From assembly GCA_902590245.1 (NCBI GenBank), contig CACIWG010000012.1, positions 1-42,897 on the forward strand: a stretch of DNA of 42,897 bases, in the 5' to 3' direction. Source of the DNA: an uncultured SAR116 cluster alpha proteobacterium (GTDB lineage Bacteria > Pseudomonadota > Alphaproteobacteria > Puniceispirillales > Marisalimonadaceae). Below, piece by piece: positions 27,170 to 36,099 of this stretch; position 1 is the stretch's first letter; each line of letters begins with the position of its first letter. A program made the position numbers and the translations under genes. The notes beneath the pieces were generated by a model. That model did not search any database and was not told where the DNA came from. It worked only from the letters and a program-made list of their open reading frames with translations.

Positions 27170-27865
27170 GATTATTATGAGACCCAAAAAAAATATAGAA
27201 AAAAAAGCTTTAAAGTATTTGCTAATTTATTTTTAAAAGTTGTTGTATTAGCTGTTTCAATATTAATTGGCTGGAGAATAGGAGCTTCAGATAAAGACAT
27301 TTTGTTATTAGAAAATGAAAAAAAATTAAAATCTTTTGAAGCATCTATATTAAATCTTGAAGAACGTCTTGTTTCAACCAAGTTAAAGCTTAAGGAGGCT
27401 AATAGAGCACTTAGAGAAAAAAATATTGTGGAAGGTAAAAATTATGGATTTGAGTCAAAAAAAGTTTTAGCCGTTGCTTTAGCAAATGGAATATCTGAAA
27501 AAAAAATAATAGATCATTTACGTATATTAAGTGCCAAAGAAAAATGTCGAAATTTTATCTCAAAAGAGATGTCTGTATCAACAGAAAATTTTATACCTCC
27601 AAATAGTTTTTTAACATTACTTGGTGGTGGATTACGATTGAAAGCTGAGGGAGTATCTATTAATAACTCTCCTGACAAACCTTTTTTTGATCCAAATAAA
27701 CCAATTAACGTGTCACTAATATATTTTGGTGGCACAGAGTCTCTGACAGAAAAATTACCAATTTCAAAAAAAATTTATGCTGGAAAATTTGTAATAAATT
27801 TAATCATAAAAAAATCAAATGTTAGAGGTAGTATTATTGTAAGATATAATACATGTAAACTTTGA
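27167..27865 (+). CDS. Hypothetical inner-membrane-anchored coiled-coil protein
   Basis: The 232-residue protein has a basic N-terminus followed by one membrane helix at about residues 20-40 (FLKVVVLAVSILIGWRIGAS). A predicted coiled coil follows at about 45-90 (LENEKKLKSFEASILNLEERL and on). The C-terminal ~130 residues are soluble and probably beta-rich, with two cysteines (KEKCRNF and NTCKL at the end). The topology suggests a periplasm-facing domain. I do not recognise the family. Its stop overlaps the SDR start (TGATG), so it is the first gene of the SDR/NTF2 operon and may belong to that module. The ATG is embedded in a 16-bp palindrome. Confidence 0.7.
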   Translation: MDYYETQKKYRKKSFKVFANLFLKVVVLAVSILIGWRIGASDKDILLLENEKKLKSFEASILNLEERLVSTKLKLKEANRALREKNIVEGKNYGFESKKVLAVALANGISEKKIIDHLRILSAKEKCRNFISKEMSVSTENFIPPNSFLTLLGGGLRLKAEGVSINNSPDKPFFDPNKPINVSLIYFGGTESLTEKLPISKKIYAGKFVINLIIKKSNVRGSIIVRYNTCKL

Positions 27866-28635
27866 TGAAAAAATTAATGCATAATAAAAAAAAAACAGCT
27901 GTTATTACTGGTGCTAGTGAAGGAATTGGGGCGGCTTTAGTTAATGAACTTTTGCAAAGTAATTACAAAGTTATAGCTTTAAGTAGAAATCTTAAAAAAT
28001 TATCAAAATTAAAATCTTTTAATTCAAAATATAAAAATGATTTAATTGTTTTTTCGGTAGATGTAACAAATTCTTCTCAACTTCTATCAGTTGCAAAAGA
28101 GATAAATTCACCAGATCTTTTGATTCTAAATGCAGGTATATATGAACCAGTTATAATTGAAAACTTTTCTGTAAAGACTTTTATAAAACAATCTGAAATT
28201 AATTATTTAGGAGTTATTAAATCTTTTGATGCTTTCATAAAAAAAATGCTATTAAGTAATTCTGGTACTGTATTGATTATGTCTTCTATAGCTGGTTGGA
28301 TAGGTTTGCCAAAAGCATCTGCTTATGCTCCTACAAAATCTGCACTGAAGTTATTTGCGCAATCTATAAGATATGATTTAGCTAAATATAATATAACAGT
28401 TAAATTATGTTCTCCTGGTTTTGTAAACACTAAAGCTGTAAAGGTTAATGATTTTAGAATGCCAGGATTAATTGAACCTAATGTTGCAGCAAAAATAATT
28501 TTAAAAAATATAAACAGTAAAAAATTTGAAATTACTTTTCCTTGGTTTTTTTCAACTGTCATGAAATTTTTAACCTATCTCCCAGATAATCTTTCATACA
28601 AATTTATTAAATACGTCACATTAAATGAAAAATAA
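27865..28635 (+). CDS. Short-chain dehydrogenase/reductase (SDR)
   Basis: This 256-residue classical SDR starts at ATG 27865, which overlaps the upstream stop. The cofactor motif is TGASEGIGAAL, the NAG motif appears as LNAGIY and the catalytic Ser-Tyr-Lys as MSSIAGW and YAPTKSALK. It oxidises or reduces an unknown hydroxyl/keto substrate with NAD(P). SDRs of this type sit beside NTF2-like, FAD oxidoreductase, DUF1365 and CfaS genes in light- or singlet-oxygen-induced clusters of other proteobacteria. The same set lies convergent here, so a lipid-related role is inferred. It overlaps the next gene by 11 bp. Confidence 0.9.
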   Translation: MKKLMHNKKKTAVITGASEGIGAALVNELLQSNYKVIALSRNLKKLSKLKSFNSKYKNDLIVFSVDVTNSSQLLSVAKEINSPDLLILNAGIYEPVIIENFSVKTFIKQSEINYLGVIKSFDAFIKKMLLSNSGTVLIMSSIAGWIGLPKASAYAPTKSALKLFAQSIRYDLAKYNITVKLCSPGFVNTKAVKVNDFRMPGLIEPNVAAKIILKNINSKKFEITFPWFFSTVMKFLTYLPDNLSYKFIKYVTLNEK

Positions 28636-29053
28636 AAATAATATTTATAATTATGTAAAATTATTTGAATCCTTAAATTTAGAAAATTTAAATAAATTTG
28701 ATGATTTATTAGATGAAAATATATATTTTGAAGATCCTTTTAATAAAGTTTACGGAATTGAAAATTTTAAAAGAATTTTTTCTAATACTTTAAACAAATT
28801 AGATAATGTAGAATTTAAGGTTCTGAATATTATATCTAAAAACAATATTTTTATTATAAAATGGGAAATGATTTTTTTTGCATTTAATAAAAATAATTCT
28901 ATTTTTGGTCTTTCAGAAGTCACTATAAGTACAAATAAAAAAATTATTTCTCATGTTGATTATTGGGATAGTTATAATAATTTTTACATCAAAATACCAG
29001 TTATTGGAATGCTATTTAAATTTGTTTTAAATCTAGTAAGAAAGAGAATTTAG
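28625..29053 (+). CDS. SnoaL/NTF2-like small protein
   Basis: The 142-residue protein has the NTF2-like cone-fold pattern: an N-terminal helix (YVKLFESLNLENLNKFDDLLDENIYFEDPFNKVYG region), then GIENFKRIF and alternating strands ending DYWDSYNNFYIKIPVIG. NTF2-like proteins bind small hydrophobic ligands or catalyse simple isomerisations. The YFEDPFN segment is typical of members found next to photolyase/CfaS clusters. It overlaps the SDR gene and its stop overlaps the convergent CfaS-like gene by 4 bp. The specific role is unknown. Confidence 0.75.
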   Translation: MKNKNNIYNYVKLFESLNLENLNKFDDLLDENIYFEDPFNKVYGIENFKRIFSNTLNKLDNVEFKVLNIISKNNIFIIKWEMIFFAFNKNNSIFGLSEVTISTNKKIISHVDYWDSYNNFYIKIPVIGMLFKFVLNLVRKRI

Positions 29054-30216
29054 TTATGGATAATTTTAATTTGATTAAGACCAATTCTTTTAGTTTTGAA
29101 ACCACTTTCACAATAAGCTAAGTAATAATTCCACAATCTTATAAATCTATCATCAAAGCCATTTTTTTTAATTTCATTCAAGGATGAGTTAAAGTTGTTT
29201 CTCCAGTTGAAAAGAGTTTTTGCATAGTGTTCCGGATAATTTTTATTTTCAATTATTTTTAATTTATTATTTTCTAATATCTTTTTGAGTATATTTATAC
29301 TCGGTAACATGCCTCCTGGAAAAATATGTTTTTGAATAAAGTCTGGATTATTTTTATAATAATTATAGGCATTGTCTTTAATTGTAATTATTTGTAGGAC
29401 TATAATTCCATTTTGATTTAGCAGAGATTTTAATTTTTTAAAATAAATGTTCCAAAATTCCTTACCTACAGCTTCAAACATTTCTATAGATATTATTTTA
29501 TCAAATTGACCTGTAAGATCTCTATAATCTTTTTTTAAAATATTAATATTTTTATTTTTAATTTTTAAAAACTTTGATGTTACATATTTATATTGTTCTT
29601 CAGAAATTGTTGTTGTTGTAATTTTACAATTAAAATAACTGGTTATTTGATCAACTAAACCACCCCAACCAGACCCAATTTCTAATACTGCATCACTATC
29701 TTTAATCTCAGCTAGTTTTAATAATTGATTATATTTATTTTTTTGCGCTATTTGTAAATTATCAGTTTCATTTTTAAAAATTGCTGATGAATAGGTCATT
29801 GATTTATCGAGCCAAATTTTATAAAAATTATTTCCTAAATCATAGTGTGAATGAATATTTTTTTTTGATCCTTTTTTTGTATTTTTGTTGAAATAATGAT
29901 TTAATTTATTTTTAATTTTGAATAAAATATTATACTTTATATTTTTTTCAGCTTCATCATTGTTTACAGCAAAGTAACTTAATAAATTTTCTAAATTAGA
30001 AGTTTTGATATTACCATTAACGTATTCTTCACCGAATGCAATAGAACCCTCGAGCAAAATTTTTTTTATGGCATTTTCATTTTCAATTCTTAAATCAGCA
30101 TTAGGTCCTGAAAACTTTCCAGAAATAAAATGATGATTTCCATCGATTGATAATTTTAATTTACCATATTTCAAATTATTTAAAGCTAATATAAAGATTT
30201 TTATCCAGATATTCAT
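29050..30216 (-). CDS. CfaS-type SAM-dependent fatty-acyl methyltransferase
   Basis: The 388-residue protein is of the cyclopropane-fatty-acid synthase family. NIHSHYDLGNNFYKIWLDKSMTYSSAIF is the family's start of the catalytic domain, followed by SAM motif I VLEIGSGWGGL, ISEEQYKYV, FDKIISIEMFEAVG and IFPGGMLPS. It acts on unsaturated phospholipid acyl chains at the inner membrane. Standard Cfa makes a cyclopropane ring. Close relatives in Rhodobacter methylate vaccenate as the first step of furan fatty acid synthesis, and the FAD oxidoreductase and DUF1365 partners here make that alternative plausible. It is the last gene of its operon, 1 bp after the DUF1365 gene. Confidence 0.88.
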   Translation of the reverse strand: MNIWIKIFILALNNLKYGKLKLSIDGNHHFISGKFSGPNADLRIENENAIKKILLEGSIAFGEEYVNGNIKTSNLENLLSYFAVNNDEAEKNIKYNILFKIKNKLNHYFNKNTKKGSKKNIHSHYDLGNNFYKIWLDKSMTYSSAIFKNETDNLQIAQKNKYNQLLKLAEIKDSDAVLEIGSGWGGLVDQITSYFNCKITTTTISEEQYKYVTSKFLKIKNKNINILKKDYRDLTGQFDKIISIEMFEAVGKEFWNIYFKKLKSLLNQNGIIVLQIITIKDNAYNYYKNNPDFIQKHIFPGGMLPSINILKKILENNKLKIIENKNYPEHYAKTLFNWRNNFNSSLNEIKKNGFDDRFIRLWNYYLAYCESGFKTKRIGLNQIKIIHN

Positions 30217-30217
30217 T

Positions 30218-30988
30218 TTATGATTTTTCTACAAAGGTGTGCTTTACTTTATTTTCTAAGGGTTTTTTTTCGATCTTAATTTTTTTTAAAAATAATTTCA
30301 ATGCTTGATAATGAATATTTATCCATACTTTTCCAGGAAATATTAAATTTTTAATTAATGCTAAAAATAATGTAATATTATCACTTTTAATTATTGTAGC
30401 ATTTAAAAATGCTTTTAATCTTATTTTATCTTTTGCTATATAATTAATTTTTACAAAAACTGACTTATCTCGAAATTTTGATAAAATATCATAATGTCCA
30501 TCATTTTTAAAAAAAGGTGATACAAACATACTTTTATTAAATCTACTCTTAGAAACTTTATTGTTTGTTATGTAATGATGTATGTCGCCAAATGTATTTT
30601 TAACTTCATATATGGTGTGTGTAATTTTATTATTATAGGAAAAAAAATATATTGAAATTGGATTAAATCCAAAATTAAAAATTCTAGGGAAACATAACAA
30701 ATGAATGTCATCAAATTTTTTTACTTTTGATAATCTAATTATATATTCTTTTAATTTTTCGACTTTTTGATACTTTCGATTTCCATGATCTTTGGTGTAC
30801 CAAGATAGAACATTAAATTTATTAATTGATAATAATCTAACTTTTCCAGAAATATAGGACAAATTACAACTTTTAATTTTTGTAATATTGATTAGTAAAA
30901 AAAGATGTAAATTTATAAACTTATGTTCTACTTTTCCAAGTCTTTGATGAATAATTTTACCATTATAAAAATTAATTAGACTATTCAT
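30218..30988 (-). CDS. DUF1365 family protein
   Basis: The 256-residue protein has the DUF1365 pattern. It opens YNGKIIHQRLGKVEHKFINLH, and the middle reads LLCFPRIFNFGFNPISIYFFSY, then IYEVKNTFGDIHHY and FVSPFFKNDGHYD. The family has no established reaction. It almost always occurs between an FAD-dependent oxidoreductase and a CfaS-like methyltransferase, exactly as here. It overlaps the upstream gene by 4 bp (ATGA type), indicating translational coupling. A role in modifying acyl chains is inferred from context only. Confidence 0.9.
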   Translation of the reverse strand: MNSLINFYNGKIIHQRLGKVEHKFINLHLFLLINITKIKSCNLSYISGKVRLLSINKFNVLSWYTKDHGNRKYQKVEKLKEYIIRLSKVKKFDDIHLLCFPRIFNFGFNPISIYFFSYNNKITHTIYEVKNTFGDIHHYITNNKVSKSRFNKSMFVSPFFKNDGHYDILSKFRDKSVFVKINYIAKDKIRLKAFLNATIIKSDNITLFLALIKNLIFPGKVWINIHYQALKLFLKKIKIEKKPLENKVKHTFVEKS

Positions 30989-32250
30989 TTTTTATTTATC
31001 CAATTCAGGTCAACTTTTAATTTTTTTGCAATGTTTAAAGCAGATTTAACGCCATCTTCATGAAATCCATATCCGTTCCAAGCACCTGCAAAAAAAATAT
31101 TATTTTTACCTTGAAATGATTGAATTTGTTTTTGAACAAGCAAGGAGTTGTGTTCATATATAGGATGCTCATATTTAAAAATTTTAATGATTTTATTTTC
31201 TTTGGGAATTTGGATTGGATTTAATGTAACAAAAATATTCTTTTCTACATCTAAATTTTGCAGTTTATTCATCCAATACGTTATGCATGAAATCTGTTTT
31301 TTAGAGTTAGTACTATAGTTCCAACTTGACCAAATTAATTTATTTTTAGGCATTAAACTTTGGTCAAAATGAAGATAAGCTAAATTATTTTGATATCTAA
31401 ATTTGTTTAATAATATTGAAATATTTTTATCAATGTTTTTTATAATTTTAGCAGATTGATCGGTATGACAAGCTAAAACAATATAGTCATATTCATACTT
31501 TTTATTTTTTTTATCTATAACTATATGTTTTGATTTAGTTTTTTTTATATTAATGATTTCTGTCTCTAATTTAAATGAATTATTTTTGTTTATTTTTAAA
31601 TATGAAATTAAACTATCAACATAATTTTTTGATCCATCTTTAATTGTTCTCCATTGTGGTCTTTCGACAAAATTTAGTAATTGATGATTATTATAAAAAT
31701 CAAAAAGAGATTTTACTGGAAATTTTAAAATTTCTTTTTCTGGAGATGACCAAATAGCAGAAGCCATAGGTATTATATGATATTTGTTAAAATGATTTGA
31801 AAAGTTAAATTTTTTTAAAAACTCATCTAATGTACAATCTTCATCAACTTTTTTTAAATATTTTGGACTTAGTTTAAAAAATCTAAAAATGTCAAAAATC
31901 ATTTTATGATAATTTTTGTCTATTAAGTTCTTATAATTTGCTAACATTCCAATTAAAGAACCAGAATATTCAAAATTTTTATCGACGGACATTGCAAATG
32001 ACATATCTGATGCATTACTGGGTACATTTAGATAATCAAGAATTTTTATAAAGTTTGGGTAATTTTTTTTATTATAAACAATAAAACCACAATCAATTGG
32101 TATGTTTTTATTTTCAAAATTAAAATCATATGTATTTGCATGACCGCCGAACTTTTTATTTTTTTCAAAAATTGTAATATCTGAAAACTTTGACAAATAA
32201 AAAGCTGCAGACAAACCAGATATCCCCGATCCTATAATGGCAATTTTCAT
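30985..32250 (-). CDS. FAD-dependent amine-oxidase-like oxidoreductase (COG2907 type)
   Basis: The 421-residue flavoprotein has the N-terminal dinucleotide motif IAIIGSGISGLSAAFYL and the second motif FGGHANTYDF. DCGFIVYNKKNYPNF follows. The C-terminal FAD contact is FFAGAWNGYGFHEDGVKSAL, typical of the COG2907 group of predicted flavin oxidoreductases. These sit with DUF1365 and CfaS genes. In Rhodobacter a related FAD enzyme takes part in turning methylated fatty acids into furan fatty acids. That assignment here is by homology of context, not proof. It overlaps both neighbours by 4 bp. Confidence 0.88.
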   Translation of the reverse strand: MKIAIIGSGISGLSAAFYLSKFSDITIFEKNKKFGGHANTYDFNFENKNIPIDCGFIVYNKKNYPNFIKILDYLNVPSNASDMSFAMSVDKNFEYSGSLIGMLANYKNLIDKNYHKMIFDIFRFFKLSPKYLKKVDEDCTLDEFLKKFNFSNHFNKYHIIPMASAIWSSPEKEILKFPVKSLFDFYNNHQLLNFVERPQWRTIKDGSKNYVDSLISYLKINKNNSFKLETEIINIKKTKSKHIVIDKKNKKYEYDYIVLACHTDQSAKIIKNIDKNISILLNKFRYQNNLAYLHFDQSLMPKNKLIWSSWNYSTNSKKQISCITYWMNKLQNLDVEKNIFVTLNPIQIPKENKIIKIFKYEHPIYEHNSLLVQKQIQSFQGKNNIFFAGAWNGYGFHEDGVKSALNIAKKLKVDLNWINKK

Positions 32251-33671
32251 GAATTAAACTTTCTTAATAACGCGTAAGTATTTAATGCTCTTTCACGAGC
32301 AAATTTGTGTTCAACTATCATTGGTTTATAAAAATTGTTAGTTGGTGAATGTATCTCTTTTGGTCCTAGGTTTTCTAATTCAGGAATATATTTTTTTATA
32401 TATTTTCCTAATGGATCAAATTTTAAGCTTTGAGTTAACGGATTAAATATTCTGAAGTAAGGAGCTGCATCTGCTCCACAACCTGCTACCCACTGCCAAC
32501 TTGCATAGTTTGAAGCAAAGTCTGAGTCTAGTAATGTATCATGAAACCAATTAGCTCCCCATTGCCAAGGTAGTAATAAATGTTTTGTTAGAAAAGATGC
32601 TGTAATCATTCTTGCTCTATTATGCATCCAACCTGTATTCCATAATTCTTTCATAGCTGCATCAACTACAGGATATCCAGTATTTCCTTCAGTCCAAGCT
32701 CTAAAATTTTCTTCACTGTCATTCCATTTGAAGTGATCAAAATTTTCTTTAATATTTTTTTTATCTAAATTTGGATATAAAAACATCAAATTCACTGCAA
32801 ACTCTCTCCATATAATTTCAGAGAGGAAAACTTTACGGCCATTTGATATTTCTTCATAACTTTTATTACCACATGTCATGTTCCAAATCTTTACAGGAGA
32901 TATTTCTCCAAAATGTAAATGGGGTGAGAGTTTTGAAGTTCCATTTTTAAAAAGAAAATTTCTATCTTGATCGTAATCATCAACACTATTTGATATAAAT
33001 TTTTCTAATTTCATTAATGCTTCTTTTTCTCCAACATTCCAAATATCCTCAAATTTTTTCATCCAATTGTTTGAAATTAAATTTAGTTCACTTAGTTTAA
33101 GAGATGATGATATTTTAAGATGATGCTTTATTTTTGTAACAGGTAAACATTCAGGTATTAAATGATTTCCAAGTAAAGAATTTTTATATGGTGTGAATAC
33201 CTTTAAACTTTGATTTTGTTTACCCTTGATATTCCAGGGCTCTACTAAAAGTTTACCATTATATGTTTGAACATTAATATTTAATGCTTTAAATTTTGAT
33301 TTTAATTGTTTATCTCTTTCAAGACATTTCTCCTCATACCTTCTGTTCCAAAAAATACCATTAATTTTAATTTTTTTGATTAAATCAGAGAAAATTTCTT
33401 CCGGATTACCTTTAAATAAATTTATATCGAAGTCAGTTTTTTGTATTAAATGTTTAGAAAAATTTTCATTAAATTTTTTTAAACTGTTATGTAACCACCA
33501 TTTACTTGCAGAGCCCAAATCTGTTGAAAGCAAGTTAAAATTTTCTAATATATATATAATTGAAATTTTACTATTATTTTTTTTTGCGAATTTACTCGCA
33601 TAATATAAAGCAGGATTATCCTCTAATCTAAGGTCATTTCTTAGCCAAACTATTGTAGTATCAGAACTCAT
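32247..33671 (-). CDS. phr: Deoxyribodipyrimidine photolyase (class I CPD photolyase/cryptochrome family)
   Basis: The 474-residue protein has the N-terminal antenna domain (TIVWLRNDLRLEDNPALYYA) and the C-terminal FAD domain with SKLSPHLHFGEISP, WMHNRARMITASFLTKHLL, DTLLDSDFASNYASWQWVAG and FRIFNPLTQSLKFDPLGKYI. It repairs UV pyrimidine dimers using blue light, so the organism lives in sunlight. The DSDFASNYASWQW region fits class I CPD photolyases. Its ATG overlaps the stop of a 55-codon ORF upstream and its stop overlaps the next gene by 4 bp, placing it in a tightly coupled operon with lipid-modifying genes. Confidence 0.95.
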   Translation of the reverse strand: MSSDTTIVWLRNDLRLEDNPALYYASKFAKKNNSKISIIYILENFNLLSTDLGSASKWWLHNSLKKFNENFSKHLIQKTDFDINLFKGNPEEIFSDLIKKIKINGIFWNRRYEEKCLERDKQLKSKFKALNINVQTYNGKLLVEPWNIKGKQNQSLKVFTPYKNSLLGNHLIPECLPVTKIKHHLKISSSLKLSELNLISNNWMKKFEDIWNVGEKEALMKLEKFISNSVDDYDQDRNFLFKNGTSKLSPHLHFGEISPVKIWNMTCGNKSYEEISNGRKVFLSEIIWREFAVNLMFLYPNLDKKNIKENFDHFKWNDSEENFRAWTEGNTGYPVVDAAMKELWNTGWMHNRARMITASFLTKHLLLPWQWGANWFHDTLLDSDFASNYASWQWVAGCGADAAPYFRIFNPLTQSLKFDPLGKYIKKYIPELENLGPKEIHSPTNNFYKPMIVEHKFARERALNTYALLRKFNS

Positions 33672-33838
33672 TAATTTGATTTTCTTATTATTCCATCTCT
33701 AGGTGTACATTTATCTGAAAACATCTGTTGTAACATTGATTCTTTACATTTTAAATGATCTGGTGTTGGTAAATTTGAATATTCTCTATACATTGACGAT
33801 AATACAAGGATAACTAATAGCGTAAGTAAAATCCACAT
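33671..33838 (-). CDS. 55-residue membrane-anchored microprotein coupled to photolyase
   Basis: This short ORF starts at ATG 33838 and its TAA shares one base with the photolyase ATG (TAATG). It begins MWILLTLLVILVLSSMYREY, one membrane helix from residue 2 to about 15. A short polar tail follows with two cysteines (HLKCKESML and SDKCTPRDG) and a basic C-terminus. Position, coupling and composition suggest a real small membrane protein with a cytoplasmic or periplasmic Cys-pair tail. Its family is unknown to me. It lies 12 bp after the YcgN-type gene, completing a six-gene operon. Confidence 0.6.
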   Translation of the reverse strand: MWILLTLLVILVLSSMYREYSNLPTPDHLKCKESMLQQMFSDKCTPRDGIIRKSN

Positions 33839-33850
33839 TGTTTTTGACAC

Positions 33851-34294
33851 TTAATTATTCTCCCAATCAGTAATATAATTTTGTATTTTTTTTATATCAA
33901 TTTCTTTTTCATTTGTAACTCGATTTCGAACACACATTCTTTGTTTTTCCATTTCCTGAAAACTTCCTGTCAGTAAATAATGCCATGATGGTAATTTTTT
34001 TCCTTCATTTATTAATCTATATGAGCATGTTTTTGGCATCCACTTCAAAGTATCAATATTTTTGAAGTTTAAGGTTGTACAATCTTTAACAATCTTTTTT
34101 CTATTTTTATAATCTTTACAATTTCCAGTTTTAACGCAAAGTAATTCACAAGAAATGTTTGTATAATATATACTTCCGTCATCTTCATCTTCTAGTTTGA
34201 CAAGGCAACACTTTCCACATCTATCACAAAGAGCTTCCCATTCTTCTTTATTAAATTGGTTGAGCTTTTTTTTCCAAAAATTTTTCTTTAGCAT
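33851..34294 (-). CDS. YcgN family cysteine-cluster protein
   Basis: I use ATG 34294, giving 147 residues that begin MLKKNFWKKKLNQFNKEEWEAL as in the family. An upstream Met at 34333 would overlap mnmC and add an atypical hydrophobic tail. The cysteine cluster CDRCGKCC at the start and further cysteines in SCELLCVKTGNC, DCTTL and KTCSYR match the UPF0260/YcgN group, thought to bind a metal or Fe-S cluster. The function is not established. It heads the minus-strand operon leading to the microprotein and photolyase. Only 28 bp separate it from the divergent mnmC start. Confidence 0.9.
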   Translation of the reverse strand: MLKKNFWKKKLNQFNKEEWEALCDRCGKCCLVKLEDEDDGSIYYTNISCELLCVKTGNCKDYKNRKKIVKDCTTLNFKNIDTLKWMPKTCSYRLINEGKKLPSWHYLLTGSFQEMEKQRMCVRNRVTNEKEIDIKKIQNYITDWENN

Positions 34295-34322
34295 GTTATA
34301 TAAATATATAGTTAGTAATTTA

Positions 34323-36098
34323 ATGGAAAACAAATTAAAAAAAATATCAGTTGTAAGTTCAGATAAAATTTTGAAATCAAAAAAGTTTAATGATTTTTAT
34401 TTTAATTCAATAAATCCAACTAATGAATGTAAATACGTTTATATAAATGCCAACAATGTAATTCAGAAAATAAAACAAACATCAAATTTAGTTATAGGTG
34501 AATTAGGTTTTGGTATAGGTTTAAATTTTCTTATGACAATTAAGTCGCTGGAAAATAAATTAATTAATAATAAACAGCTACATTATATAAGTTTTGAAGG
34601 TTATCCATTAGAACATAAACAATTAAAAGAAATATACTCAAATTTTAAAGAACTTAATATTATTTCTGATAGATTAATAAAAAGGCTTCCTTTAAAAATG
34701 TCAGGGATACATGACATTTATTTTCCAGAATATAATACTTATCTAACCTTAGTCTATGACGAATTTAGATCTTTAAAAAAATTTTCTTTTATGGCCGATA
34801 TTTGGTATTTAGACGGATTTGCACCAAAGAAAAATTCATCAGCTTGGACTAAAGAAGTTTTAGAAAATGTGTATAAAAACACAAAATTTGAGGGAACTTT
34901 TTCTACTTTTACATCTGCAACTAAAGTTAAAAAAGATTTAATGAAGGTTGGCTTTGATGTCACTAAAAAAAAAGGCTTTTCTCATAAAAGAGAAATGCTT
35001 TTGGGAATTAAAAGAAGAAGTTTAAAAAATATTAATTTTAGTCTATATGATGTCAATATAGAACCTGTCGCAATTGTTGGAGGAGGCATAACCGGAGCTT
35101 CATTGGCTTTCGCATTAAAAAAAAGAAATATTGAATGTTTTATAGTTGATAAAGGACAAGAGTTAGGTAGTGGTGCCAGTGGAAATTTGGTAGCTTTTCA
35201 AATACCAAAATTAACATTGGATGATTCAATTTATGGTATCTTTTCATTAAGAAGTTATTTATTTTCGAGAAATCTAGCTATTAACCTGAGAAGTGCTCCA
35301 ATTTCAAATGGTGTAATAATTTTTCCAAATAGAGATAGAGAGAAAAAAAAATTTGAAGAATTATTAAAGTTAAAATGGCCACATGAATTATTCTACAATC
35401 ATAAAAGTTTTGATTTTAAAGAATTTAAAAATTTGCATTTATTTCCAAACTCAGGAATTGTAGATACAAAAAAATTTTTAATGAATTTAACCAAATCTGT
35501 AAAATTAATAAACAACTTTAATGTAGAAAAAATTATTCACTTAAAAAACAAGAAAGTATTGTACGATTCTATTGGAAATTCAATTACTGCAAAAACTTTG
35601 ATTTGGGCAAATGGTTATGAAGTTAAAAATAAGTTTTTAAAAGAAATATGTATACCAACATCTGGTCAAGTTACATACATCAAATATAATAAAAATTTTT
35701 TAAATGAAAAATTAAATTACAGTTATGGTAATTATTTTTCACAAGAATTTAATGGCCTTCATCAAATTGGATCTACATTTTCAAAGGACTTAAACCACTA
35801 CAGAGAATATTACAACAAATTAAACATTGAAAACATAGCATTGTTTTTAAAGGAAAAATTTCAAAACAAATTTGAAGTTGTAAGTTCGCGTTTTAGTATA
35901 AGATCTTCTACTTCTAATCGACTACCTTATTTTGGATCATTAGAAAAAGAAAATGAGTATTTTATAGGTGGAATGGGTGCATGGGGTTTTACTTATGCTC
36001 CTTTTTTAAGTGAATTACTTGTTAGTCATATACTGCAAGAACCAAAAATTATTGAAAAAAAACTTTTAGAAAAATTAATTTTAGATTATAGAATATAA
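34323..36098 (+). CDS. mnmC: Bifunctional tRNA mnm5s2U biosynthesis protein MnmC
   Basis: The start is ATG 34323 (MENKLKKISVVSSDK), giving 591 residues. The frame stays open 42 codons further upstream but that part is antisense to ycgN. The N-terminal MnmD methyltransferase domain has IGELGFGIGLNFL and WYLDGFAPKKNSSAW. The C-terminal FAD domain starts at VAIVGGGITGASLAFAL with GSGASGN. It removes the carboxymethyl group from cmnm5U34 and then methylates the amine at the tRNA wobble position. The family is usually about 600-660 residues, so this copy is slightly short but complete, ending after the FAD-site GGMGAWGFTYAP motif. Confidence 0.93.
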   Translation: MENKLKKISVVSSDKILKSKKFNDFYFNSINPTNECKYVYINANNVIQKIKQTSNLVIGELGFGIGLNFLMTIKSLENKLINNKQLHYISFEGYPLEHKQLKEIYSNFKELNIISDRLIKRLPLKMSGIHDIYFPEYNTYLTLVYDEFRSLKKFSFMADIWYLDGFAPKKNSSAWTKEVLENVYKNTKFEGTFSTFTSATKVKKDLMKVGFDVTKKKGFSHKREMLLGIKRRSLKNINFSLYDVNIEPVAIVGGGITGASLAFALKKRNIECFIVDKGQELGSGASGNLVAFQIPKLTLDDSIYGIFSLRSYLFSRNLAINLRSAPISNGVIIFPNRDREKKKFEELLKLKWPHELFYNHKSFDFKEFKNLHLFPNSGIVDTKKFLMNLTKSVKLINNFNVEKIIHLKNKKVLYDSIGNSITAKTLIWANGYEVKNKFLKEICIPTSGQVTYIKYNKNFLNEKLNYSYGNYFSQEFNGLHQIGSTFSKDLNHYREYYNKLNIENIALFLKEKFQNKFEVVSSRFSIRSSTSNRLPYFGSLEKENEYFIGGMGAWGFTYAPFLSELLVSHILQEPKIIEKKLLEKLILDYRI

Positions 36099-36099
36099 A

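Noticed and set aside
34197-34322. Extended N-terminus of mnmC
   Set aside because: The extra 42 codons are antisense to the ycgN-type gene and resemble nothing in MnmC. ATG 34323 begins at the methyltransferase domain.
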